From a bacterium (GTDB lineage: Bacteria; Pseudomonadota; Alphaproteobacteria; SP197), in assembly GCA_028821455.1 (NCBI GenBank), contig JAPPGE010000060.1, positions 62,001-126,000 of the forward strand: a stretch of DNA of 64,000 nt, given 5' to 3'. A program made the position numbers and the translations under genes. Of the stretch, positions 17,461 to 25,275 are shown piece by piece. The notes beneath the pieces were generated by a model that made no database searches, was not told the DNA's origin, and worked only from the letters and a program-made list of their open reading frames with translations. How positions within the stretch are numbered: the stretch's first letter is position 1; each line of letters opens with the position of its first letter.

Positions 17461-17842
17461 ATCAGCCTGCGGAGGCTCCTGTCGCCGCATGCCTTCCGTC
17501 GATAGACTGCGGGCTGGCGCTGGTGACGAAGGAGTGGCAATGGCGGACTTGCCGGGAACCGCGCAGGTGGCGTTCTTCAGCGGGGGCGACGCGGGAGCCT
17601 CGTGCCTCGATTACCAGGCACGCGCCGGCTTGACCGACCGCCTGCTGCTCAAGAAGAACCAACTGACCGCCGGTGTGACCTGGCATGCGGCCATCTACGC
17701 ACCGACGTTCGCGGCCGGCTGGTCGATCATGGACATGCAACACTGCTCGGCCGAACTCGAACGCCGCCTCGCTGCGGTGGTCGACCATCCGATGAACATT
17801 CGCGTGACGGAATCGTTCCGCCTGGCGCACTCCGGGCCATGA
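17461..17842 (+). pseudogene. Truncated, decayed copy of the FAD/GcvT dehydrogenase N-terminus
   Basis: The 128-residue ORF is a diverged copy of the first ~100 residues of the intact gene at 31358. Compare MADLPGTAQVAFFSGGDAGAS here with MADFPGTARVVIIGGGAVGAS there. The similarity extends ~80 bp upstream of the ATG (shared ATGCCTTCCGTCGATAGACTGC), so a DNA block of about 370 bp (17461-17832 against 31279-31649) was duplicated. The FAD dinucleotide motif GGGxVG is lost (SGGDAG) and the covalent-flavin region WHAAG reads WHAAI, so it cannot bind FAD normally. The copy ends in TGA overlapping the ATG of the next gene (ATGA). Confidence 0.85.
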
Positions 17843-19188
17843 CCAGGCTCTATCACGACGCGATGTACGATCCCGCGCGCCCGCTGGACAGCTACTGGGA
17901 GGCGAGCGCCGGTGAACCGGTGGCCGACTGCGATCCCGTCGAAGGCGACATCGAATGCGACGTCGCCGTTGTCGGAGGCGGTTTCACCGGCCTCTCGGCA
18001 GCTCTCCACCTCGCCCGCGACGATGAGGTCGCCGTCAGGGTGATCGAGGCCGTGGCACCCGGCTGGGGCGCTTCAGGCCGCAACGGCGGGCATTGCTGTT
18101 TCGGCGGCGCCGGTCTCGATCCCACCGAAATTGAGGACCGGTTCGGCGAGGAAACGGCCCGGCGGAACATCGCCGTCCAGCGCGAGGCGATTGACCTCGT
18201 CCACGATCTCGCGACCGCCAACGGACTCGATATCGACATGCAGGGCCAGGGCGAGCTCTGCGTCGGCCACAACGCCAAGGCGCTGGCCGGGCTGCGGGAC
18301 GAAGCCGCCATGTGGAAGCGCCTGGGTGGATTCGACTGCGAGATGCTGAGCGAGGGCGCCATGCGGGAGCGCATGTTCGATGCCCCCAATGTCGCGGGCG
18401 GCATGCTCTTTCCCTTCGGCTTCGGCCTCCATCCTTTGAAGTATGCCCGGGGCCTCGCCCGGCTTGCCCAGAGGCACGGCGTCAGGATTCATGGCGAGAG
18501 TCCGGTTCTGGGATGGCGGCGCGAGAACGGCCTGCACAGGCTGGAGACGCACCGCGGCTCGGTGGTGGCGCGCAAGGTTCTGATCGCAACCAACGGGTTC
18601 ACCCGCGACGGCCTCCATCCGGCCGTGGACGGCTGCCTGCTGCCAGCCATCTCCGAGATCGTCGCCACGCGGCCGCTGACCGACGACGAACTCGCGCGCC
18701 ACCGCTACCAGGCCGGCATGCCGCTCTATGACAAGAGGCCCTTGTTCGCCTATTTTCGCGTCCTGCCGGACAGGCGCATCCACATGGGCGGGGCCGGTGG
18801 CACGACCGGCAGCCCCGCATCGAAAGAGCGCTGGCGTTCCTTCCTGACCCGGCGCATCGCAGAGGTGTGGCCGGAATGGCGAGACGTGGAGGTCGAGTAT
18901 TGCTGGCGTGGATTCGTCTGCCTGTCGAAGGACAGGCTGACCCACGTCGGTGCGGTCCCGGACGATCCCGGTGTCTTCTACAGTCTGGCCTACCACGGCA
19001 ACGGAGTGGCCATGGCGACATGGTCCGGCCGGGCTGTGGCGGGCTTGATCTCGGGCCGCTCCAACCGTGCCCTGCCGGCGACCATGACCCAGCCGCTCAG
19101 ACCCTTTCCGTTTCCGGCCCTCCGCAAACTCGCGCTCTACCGCCGATACGGCGGAGGGATGCTGCGGAGCATGCTCGCACGCGGTTGA
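17839..19188 (+). CDS. FAD-dependent amine/amino-acid oxidoreductase (DadA/OrdL-like)
   Basis: 449 aa from the ATG at 17839 (MTRLYHDAMYDPARPLDSYW); the ORF track start lies inside the upstream pseudogene. It has the N-terminal FAD fold CDVAVVGGGFTGLSAALHLA, GWGASGRNGGHCC typical of gamma-glutamylputrescine oxidase-like proteins, and a C-terminal FAD segment SLAYHGNGVAMATWSGRAVAG. It should oxidise a secondary or primary amine of an amino-acid-like substrate. The start overlaps the stop of the truncated copy by 4 bp, so its translation may now depend on that remnant. Substrate unknown. Confidence 0.9.
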   Translation: MTRLYHDAMYDPARPLDSYWEASAGEPVADCDPVEGDIECDVAVVGGGFTGLSAALHLARDDEVAVRVIEAVAPGWGASGRNGGHCCFGGAGLDPTEIEDRFGEETARRNIAVQREAIDLVHDLATANGLDIDMQGQGELCVGHNAKALAGLRDEAAMWKRLGGFDCEMLSEGAMRERMFDAPNVAGGMLFPFGFGLHPLKYARGLARLAQRHGVRIHGESPVLGWRRENGLHRLETHRGSVVARKVLIATNGFTRDGLHPAVDGCLLPAISEIVATRPLTDDELARHRYQAGMPLYDKRPLFAYFRVLPDRRIHMGGAGGTTGSPASKERWRSFLTRRIAEVWPEWRDVEVEYCWRGFVCLSKDRLTHVGAVPDDPGVFYSLAYHGNGVAMATWSGRAVAGLISGRSNRALPATMTQPLRPFPFPALRKLALYRRYGGGMLRSMLARG

Positions 19189-19276
19189 TCCCGTCCCGTT
19201 GCCGCTCCGCTTTCCATTCAACGGTCAGGCTGATAACACATGCCGCGTTCGCGTCGCTGCGGCAGGGGGGCGGATC

Positions 19277-20524
19277 ATGTTCAAGGGTTCGAGTGCGAAG
19301 GAGACGAATCTCAAGTTTTGCACGCCCGAACCGGAGATCGTCTTCTCGCTGGACGAGTACTGGACGCGGCTCCGGCGCACGCGCGAGGCCATGGAGACGG
19401 CGGGGATCGACCTTCTCTATCTGACGGCGCCCGAGAGCCGCTACTACATCAGCGGCTTCAATTCCGACTGGTACCAGGCCCAGAGTCCGGAAGATTGGCA
19501 TCCCTTGAGCGGGGTTGCGGTCAAGGCGGACACCGACAGGTTCATCACCTTCGAACGGGACGTCAACGAAGTGCTCGTCCGCCTGACGACGGTGGGCCAC
19601 GACGCCCGGATCCGCGCGGGCTCGGACGAGCGTCCCATGCACCGGTTCATTGTCGATCATCTGCGCGACGAAGGGTGGCTCAAGGGCACGGTAGGGCTCG
19701 AACTCTCCAACTATCGGCCCAGTCCCGCCGTGAGCCGGATGATCGAGGTCGCTCTCGAGGAGCAGGGATGCAAGGTGGTCGACGCCACCGATCTCCTGCG
19801 CAGGATCCGATCCGTGAAGTCGCCGCAGGAACTCGCCTATGTGCGGACGGCGGCGAAGATTGGCGATATCGGGATCCGCGCGGCGATCAACTCCATGCGG
19901 CCCGGCATGACCGAGCTCGATGTCTACGCCGAGATGGTCCATGCGATGGCCAAGGCAGGCGGCGAACATTCCGGAAAGACGCCGAGTGTCGCATCGGGCC
20001 AGAAGACGCTGTGCACCGACGCACCGACAACGCGGCGCAAGATCATGCCCGGCGAGATCGTCAACATCGATATCTGCGGTTGCTACAACCGTTACCACAC
20101 CAACTTCGCCCGCACCTTCTCCATGGGCCAGCCGCACCCCGAGGTCGCCCGGCGGGTCGCGGCCTCGGCCAGGGCCTTCGATGTTCTCGCGGAAGCGATC
20201 AGGCCCGGCGTTGCCGTCAACGAGGTCACCGGCTCCGTGAAGGCCTACTACCAGGAGGCAGGCATCTGGGAGGAACGCTGGTGGGTCGGCGGCTACGAGA
20301 TGGGCATCGCGTTCCAGCCCGACTGGGTGGGACCCTATGTCTACGACCCCGATGTCGATGCGGAGGGGCGGGAGTTTGTCCCCGGCACGGTCGTCAACTA
20401 CGAGAGCGACTTCTTTCTGCCCCAGTTGGCAGGCCTCTCCCTCGTCATCGACACGATGGCGTTCAGCGAGGCGAGCGCCGAACTCCTGCACGACGTGCCG
20501 CCGGACCTCATCGTGATCGAGTGA
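19277..20524 (+). CDS. M24-family creatinase/ectoine-hydrolase-like amidinohydrolase
   Basis: 415 aa from the ATG at 19277 (ribosome site GGGGGGCGG). It has an N-terminal creatinase-type domain (LLYLTAPESRYYISGFNSDW) and a C-terminal pita-bread domain. The peptidase metal ligands are mostly changed: NIDICGCYNRYHTNFART keeps the first Asp but has Asn for the second, and the usual GHGIG His segment reads GYEMGIAF. This is the pattern of metal-free members such as creatinase and ectoine hydrolase, not of aminopeptidases. AGGEHSGKTP may hold the catalytic His. It follows the DadA-like oxidase by 88 bp, suggesting a shared N-methyl or cyclic-amide pathway. Confidence 0.82.
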   Translation: MFKGSSAKETNLKFCTPEPEIVFSLDEYWTRLRRTREAMETAGIDLLYLTAPESRYYISGFNSDWYQAQSPEDWHPLSGVAVKADTDRFITFERDVNEVLVRLTTVGHDARIRAGSDERPMHRFIVDHLRDEGWLKGTVGLELSNYRPSPAVSRMIEVALEEQGCKVVDATDLLRRIRSVKSPQELAYVRTAAKIGDIGIRAAINSMRPGMTELDVYAEMVHAMAKAGGEHSGKTPSVASGQKTLCTDAPTTRRKIMPGEIVNIDICGCYNRYHTNFARTFSMGQPHPEVARRVAASARAFDVLAEAIRPGVAVNEVTGSVKAYYQEAGIWEERWWVGGYEMGIAFQPDWVGPYVYDPDVDAEGREFVPGTVVNYESDFFLPQLAGLSLVIDTMAFSEASAELLHDVPPDLIVIE

Positions 20525-20560
20525 CGAGCGGTCGTCAGAGGCAGGACGATCGGAAGCCGC

Positions 20561-21727
20561 TCAGAGCACGCCTTCGGCCACCATCTTCTCGAACTGCTGG
20601 ATGCAGTGCTCCCAGTGGGGCGAAATGAGGGCACCCTCGTCCATCACGGGAGAGGCGAGACCCTCCTGCATGGCCTCGATCATGCCGATGTCTTCGGCGT
20701 TGATGCGCCGGTTGAGGTCCATCCAGCCCTCGACAGTCTCGGGCGTCGGATCGACGTAGTCCCAGACGTAGAGATCGAACCGTTCCCGGGTCCGGTCGGC
20801 CGCAAGCGGCACGGTCAGGATCGAGATCACCGAGTCTCCGTAGAACCCGAGCGCGAAGTTCGGAAACAGGACGAGGTAGAGTGCGCTGGAATCGAGCTGT
20901 TTGCGCGCGGCTGCGGCCCTTTGTTCCTCGAGGCTGACCGCCGCCTTCGAACCCTTGATTCTCGCGGCCGAGCCGACGACCCGGCCGTCACTGATCGCGA
21001 AGTGGGCCTCCAGCGGCTGGCCGGCGCAGGAATCCGAATGCACGCAAGGAACGTGGTAGGGCTCGATGAAGTTCTCGACGACGATCTTCCAGTTTCCCCG
21101 AACCTCGCCGAATTCGATCGTGCCGACATGCCTGAGATTCGCGAGATCGTAACCCTCGGCCCTGAAGTCCCAATCCGCCACCCTTTGCACGATGGGGGTG
21201 ACCTGCTCCTCGAACGACGCTGCCTGTCCGTCCAGATTGACCAGAAGCCAGTCGTGCCACTGGACTGCGCGCACCGGCTTCAACCCGAACGCGTTCCTGT
21301 CGAAACCGGGAGCAGACGACTTCTGGTAGCCGCCAAAATGAGGCGTCGCCCGGAGCGCTCCATCAAGACCGTAGGCCCAGCGGTGATAGGGGCAGACCAG
21401 GAGTTGGCGGTTTCTGCAGAACTCGTCCACGAGCTTGCGCCCGCGATGCCGGCAGGTGTTGTGAAATGCGTTGACCTCTCCGTTCCTGGCGCGCACGAGA
21501 ATCACCGGAATCCCCGCTACCGTCACCGGCATGACGTCGCCGGTCGCGGGGATGTCGTGAGCGTGACCGACGAACACCCACTGGCGCGGGAACAGGCGTT
21601 CGCATTCAAGCCGGAAGAACGCCTCGTCGTTGAAGGCCGACCGGGGCAGTCCGCGCGCGATGCCTTGCGCGGGCGTGAGCCGCGCGATTTCTTCGGGTCG
21701 CAGGACGCTGTCGTGTATCGCTGCCAT
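20561..21727 (-). CDS. Rieske non-heme iron oxygenase, alpha subunit (betaine/carnitine demethylase type)
   Basis: 388 aa from ATG 21727 (GAGGT 7 nt upstream); a GTG at 21754 is an alternative. The Rieske cluster motif is CRHRG ... CPYHRW near residues 85-110, and the mononuclear iron motif is NFIEPYHVPCVHSD with Asp of the second site further on. The length and motifs resemble single-component-type alpha subunits that demethylate quaternary amines (glycine betaine, carnitine, stachydrine) rather than ring dioxygenases, and no beta subunit follows. A reductase partner is not in the window. The convergent creatinase-like and DadA-like genes fit amine catabolism. Confidence 0.88.
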   Translation of the reverse strand: MAAIHDSVLRPEEIARLTPAQGIARGLPRSAFNDEAFFRLECERLFPRQWVFVGHAHDIPATGDVMPVTVAGIPVILVRARNGEVNAFHNTCRHRGRKLVDEFCRNRQLLVCPYHRWAYGLDGALRATPHFGGYQKSSAPGFDRNAFGLKPVRAVQWHDWLLVNLDGQAASFEEQVTPIVQRVADWDFRAEGYDLANLRHVGTIEFGEVRGNWKIVVENFIEPYHVPCVHSDSCAGQPLEAHFAISDGRVVGSAARIKGSKAAVSLEEQRAAAARKQLDSSALYLVLFPNFALGFYGDSVISILTVPLAADRTRERFDLYVWDYVDPTPETVEGWMDLNRRINAEDIGMIEAMQEGLASPVMDEGALISPHWEHCIQQFEKMVAEGVL

Positions 21728-21781
21728 GGCTGGGACCTCGTGGATGGAATGCACTGACTTCCCGGGCGGCGCGAAAACCCG

Positions 21782-22651
21782 TCAGCTTCGGATGTGCGGG
21801 AGCTGTGCCTGGACGATCTCGCTGTCGGATGAACCGAGCCGGTCGGCGATCGTGAAGTGATCGAGGTCCGTCGCATCCATCACTTCCGTCGGATAGCCGA
21901 GGCTTCGCCATACGGTCTCCATGGCGTGGGCCTGTCGATGGTACTCGTCAGATTCGAGCGCGCCGACCGCGATGAGAAGCGGCGTCGCGACGGTATAGGA
22001 AAGGCGCACGGGGCTGTTGCGCGCAGCCTCGGCTTCGTCCATTCCGAGCACCTCGTTCAGGTAGCACAGACGTATGGGCTCGAGATCGAAGAGGCCACTG
22101 ATGGCGCAGCCGGTCTTGACGACGTCCCGCGGCAAGCCAGGAGCGAAACTGGTCCAGTCAGTGGCGAGCAGCATCGCCACCAGATGTCCGCCGGCGGAAT
22201 GGCCCGAGACTTGAATGCGCTCCCGGTCCGCGCCGAACGCCTCGGCGTTCTCCCATGTCCAGGCGACGGCCGCCCGGTTTTGCCGCACGATCTCGTCCAT
22301 GCCGTCGCCGGGCGCAAGCGCGTAGTTGATGACGATGGTGGTGACGTCGTGAGGCACGAAGCCTCTCGCCACGTAGCTGAAATCGGACTTGTCCAGCGAT
22401 TGCCAGTAGCCGCCGTGAATGAACAGGTTGATGGCGGCGTTCGTCCCGTCTGCGGGAAAGATGTCGAGCGTCTGCTTGGGATGTTCGCCGTAGGAGACGT
22501 CTAGTTTGCCCGAGAGCGATTCGCGGGTGCGCGCGCTGTCGTCTGCCCACTTTCTGAAGTAGGCCGCGTAGTCCGGAAAGCGTTCGCGGTTGTTGTACTG
22601 GGCGTCGAGCTCCTTCCTGTCGTAAGTCCCGAAAATGGCCCGTTTCTCCAT
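21782..22651 (-). CDS. Alpha/beta hydrolase, arylformamidase-like
   Basis: 289 aa. The oxyanion-hole motif HGGYWQ near residue 80 and the nucleophile elbow GHSAGGH near 150 are those of kynurenine formamidase/esterase-type hydrolases; a C-terminal DLDHFT carries the catalytic His. The family hydrolyses N-formyl or carboxyl esters/amides. It lies 54 bp upstream of the Rieske oxygenase on the same strand and is probably co-transcribed. The true substrate could be an amide of an amine used by the neighbours; no tryptophan-pathway genes are seen. Confidence 0.85.
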   Translation of the reverse strand: MEKRAIFGTYDRKELDAQYNNRERFPDYAAYFRKWADDSARTRESLSGKLDVSYGEHPKQTLDIFPADGTNAAINLFIHGGYWQSLDKSDFSYVARGFVPHDVTTIVINYALAPGDGMDEIVRQNRAAVAWTWENAEAFGADRERIQVSGHSAGGHLVAMLLATDWTSFAPGLPRDVVKTGCAISGLFDLEPIRLCYLNEVLGMDEAEAARNSPVRLSYTVATPLLIAVGALESDEYHRQAHAMETVWRSLGYPTEVMDATDLDHFTIADRLGSSDSEIVQAQLPHIRS

Positions 22652-22885
22652 GTGCCCTCGATCTCCCTCTTGTCTCGAAGCCCCTCCACGGATTCTCGCA
22701 CCTCATTGCGCCGGACTCTAGTGACGCTTTGCATCAGACCGACGAGTCTTGTTTGTTGGTGTGACGGAGGACTGCACCCGCTGTTCCGCTCCGCGGTGTG
22801 ACCCGCCCATTACAGCCTGAGGGCTGGATTGGCTTACGACAGCCATGCGGGGAACCCATTGCTCGGAGGCCAGAAGATGACGATA

Positions 22886-24114
22886 GCACGATCGGCCGGT
22901 GACGTCCTTGAAAATCATGCGACGCTGAAGCGTGAGTGTCTCGACAGGCTGCATCTCAACGCCTACGTGCCGATGCTGCAGACGGGCGAAAGGACGGCTT
23001 GGATCTTTCGCGAAGTCCGGGGCGATCCTGTTCCCTCCTCGGCCCCTGATGGCGCCGATGGGCGGTTCGTGACAAGTCTGGGGCGCTTTGTCCGGGATCA
23101 GGATGTTGAACATGTCAGCGTCAGGAAGGGTGAGCGCCAGGACGAGTAAACACAGAAGATTTTTCGCCCCTGATCAAGTGGCGAGGGTGTGCATTACATC
23201 GGCAAGGCCCGGGAGAAGACCGGTGTGCTGCGCGCACTAGGGCGCGCTGCTCCCGTCACAGGCAAGGCGTCTCCCGAACTGGTCTCCAGCACGGCGATTG
23301 TCGATGCCTGCGACATCCACCTCGTCGTCGCCGACTCGGTTCCCGCGTCACAGAGTTCTGTTCGTACTCCCCCTACAACCCCAAGTCGTACCTCTACGGT
23401 CACGAGTATCTGAATCGGCAACTGGACAAGCGATAGGCGGCCTTCGAGGCTCTCGACAACGGCGTCCTCACGTGCGCGATCCTGTGGCCATGCAGGTTGT
23501 CGCCGGGGAGATCAATGCTTCACGGATCGACGCGCTGTTCCGCAGGTGGCTGGCGCGGCTCCCATACCCCTTCTCCAGGGGAGTCCGGGCGAGGGGGACC
23601 TGTCGGTCCTTCAGGCGGAGTGTGCTCTCACTCAGGTGTTCGACCCTCCTCTGCACGGCCGGGGTGACGGCCTTCGATGCACCGAGCCAACCCGTGGTCG
23701 TTGACGAACGTCGGTCGTTCGCCCTGCGCTTCGGCGATCCACGGATCCAGGCAGTGCTCGCAGCCACCCTGCCTTACGGCTTTCTGCCCAATGGGCTTCA
23801 ACGACCGCCAGACGAGGGAGGCGGTGACACAGCTTCTCCTCACCGACGCCGATGGCTCACACCAAGCCATCTGTGACCTGCGACGCCCGCGCCTGAGAGA
23901 CCTGATCGAGCGGATACCGTCATCCGATCGCGATCGTCTGGCCCAGGCCGGACAGAGGGTCACCCTTGCCTGGTGCCGCACCCAACCGGCGCAAACTCAC
24001 CCCCACGCTGGCGGTCGTCTTCGACCACAGGGCGCGCCCAAACTCGGGCGCCTTGTCCGCTCTCTCGATGACGAGACCGGCAAACTCCGGGACGGACAGC
24101 CCCTCGCCGCTTGA
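22886..24114 (+). pseudogene. Heavily decayed copy of a widespread uncharacterised protein family
   Basis: Successive fragments in different frames line up, in order, with a ~430-470 aa family I recall from many bacteria but that has no assigned function. Readable pieces are ECLDRLHLNAYVPMLQTGER, YIGKAREKTGVLR, ELVSSTAIVDA, FCSYSPYN ... YGHEYLNRQLDKR followed by TAG, AFEALDNGVLTCA, INASRIDALFRRWLARLPYPF, VLQAECALTQVFD, ALRFGDPRIQAVL and DLRRPRLRDLIERIP. Between VLQAEC and ALRFGD a large internal part is missing. Several frameshifts and stops rule out a working product. The rest of 22652-24198 holds no intact gene. Confidence 0.7.
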
Positions 24115-24198
24115 AGACGTTCAATCTGAGAGCTTGGTTCAACTGTGAGCCTTGGGCACGCTCAAGGAGTCTGTGCCGAGCGAATGCTCACCAAATGG

Positions 24199-25275
24199 CT
24201 ATATGACGACGAGGTGTTCGGACAGCCAGCTGAGCCAGCAAGGTTGACCCGTTTCAAGAGGATCACATCCCGCTTCGCTGTTCATGCGCGCCACGACGAC
24301 CGGATCGCCCTGCGCAAGGCGGCAGGCGAAGTAGGTGATCGGTCCGACATACGACACCTCTTCGATCTTGGCCTCGTGCCCGTTGTGTTCGGGTTCTGAG
24401 GCCAAAATCGAGATCATTTCGGGACGAATGACGGCGTTGATGCGGTCTCCCGATGACCGGGCGACCGGTGAATAGCCTCCCAGCTTCAACCCGCTCCGGG
24501 TCTCGATCTCCACCTTGTAATCGCGGCACGACGTCACGGTTGCCTCGAAACGCGTGGTCCGGCCAACAAAATCCGCAACAAAAGAACTCTCGGGGTGCTC
24601 ATACACCTCGCGCGGCTGGCCCATCTGAACAATGACCCCTTCCGACATCACGGCGATCCGGTCGGAGAGGATCAAGGCTTCCTCCTGGTCGTGGGTGACG
24701 AAGACTGCCGTGATCGAGAGTTTCTGTTGCAGGGCCCTGAGGTCGCGCTGCATGCGCTCGCGCAGCTTTCGGTCGAGGGCCGAGAGCGGTTCGTCCAGAA
24801 GCAGGATCGCGGGCTCGTAGACCAGGGCCCGCGCGAGCGCGACGCGCTGCTGCTGACCACCTGACAGCTGGCGGGGATACCGGTCAACCAGGTCGCCGAG
24901 GTCGACCAGATCGAGCACCCGTTCGACTCGTTCTTCAATTTCGCGCGTCGGGGCACCGCGGCACTCCAAGCCGAAGCCGACATTGCGTTCAACCGTCATG
25001 TGGGGCCACAGGCTGTAGCTCTGAAACACCATGCCCAGATTGCGTTTTTCGGTAGGCACGTCGTTCATGACCGAGCCACCGATCGTGATCGTGCCCCGAT
25101 CGGGATCGACGAAGCCTGCCATGACCCTCAGGAGTGTCGTCTTGCCACAGCCGCTTGGACCCAGAAGCGAGACCATTTCGCCTTCGTGGACGGTCAGCGA
25201 CAGGTCGTCGAGCGCCGTCACCTCACCGAAGCGCTTTGTGATGGAGTGCGCGACGAGTAGCTCGGTCATGGTCAT
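24199..25275 (-). CDS. ABC transporter ATP-binding protein, PotA-like (importer 2)
   Basis: 358 aa with Walker A GPSGCGKTT, Q-loop FQSYSLWPHMTVERNV, signature LSGGQQQR, Walker B ILLLDEPLSALD and FVTHDQEEALILSDR, then a TOBE-like C-terminal domain. Its ATG overlaps the stop of the DMFase-like gene by 4 bp, showing both are one translational unit. It energises the two permeases encoded further upstream in the operon. An alternative start is the second Met (MTELL). Confidence 0.94.
   Translation of the reverse strand: MTMTELLVAHSITKRFGEVTALDDLSLTVHEGEMVSLLGPSGCGKTTLLRVMAGFVDPDRGTITIGGSVMNDVPTEKRNLGMVFQSYSLWPHMTVERNVGFGLECRGAPTREIEERVERVLDLVDLGDLVDRYPRQLSGGQQQRVALARALVYEPAILLLDEPLSALDRKLRERMQRDLRALQQKLSITAVFVTHDQEEALILSDRIAVMSEGVIVQMGQPREVYEHPESSFVADFVGRTTRFEATVTSCRDYKVEIETRSGLKLGGYSPVARSSGDRINAVIRPEMISILASEPEHNGHEAKIEEVSYVGPITYFACRLAQGDPVVVARMNSEAGCDPLETGQPCWLSWLSEHLVVI

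Noticed and set aside
20525-20560. Terminator between the convergent M24 and Rieske genes
   Set aside because: The 36-bp gap has no stable stem followed by T residues on either strand.
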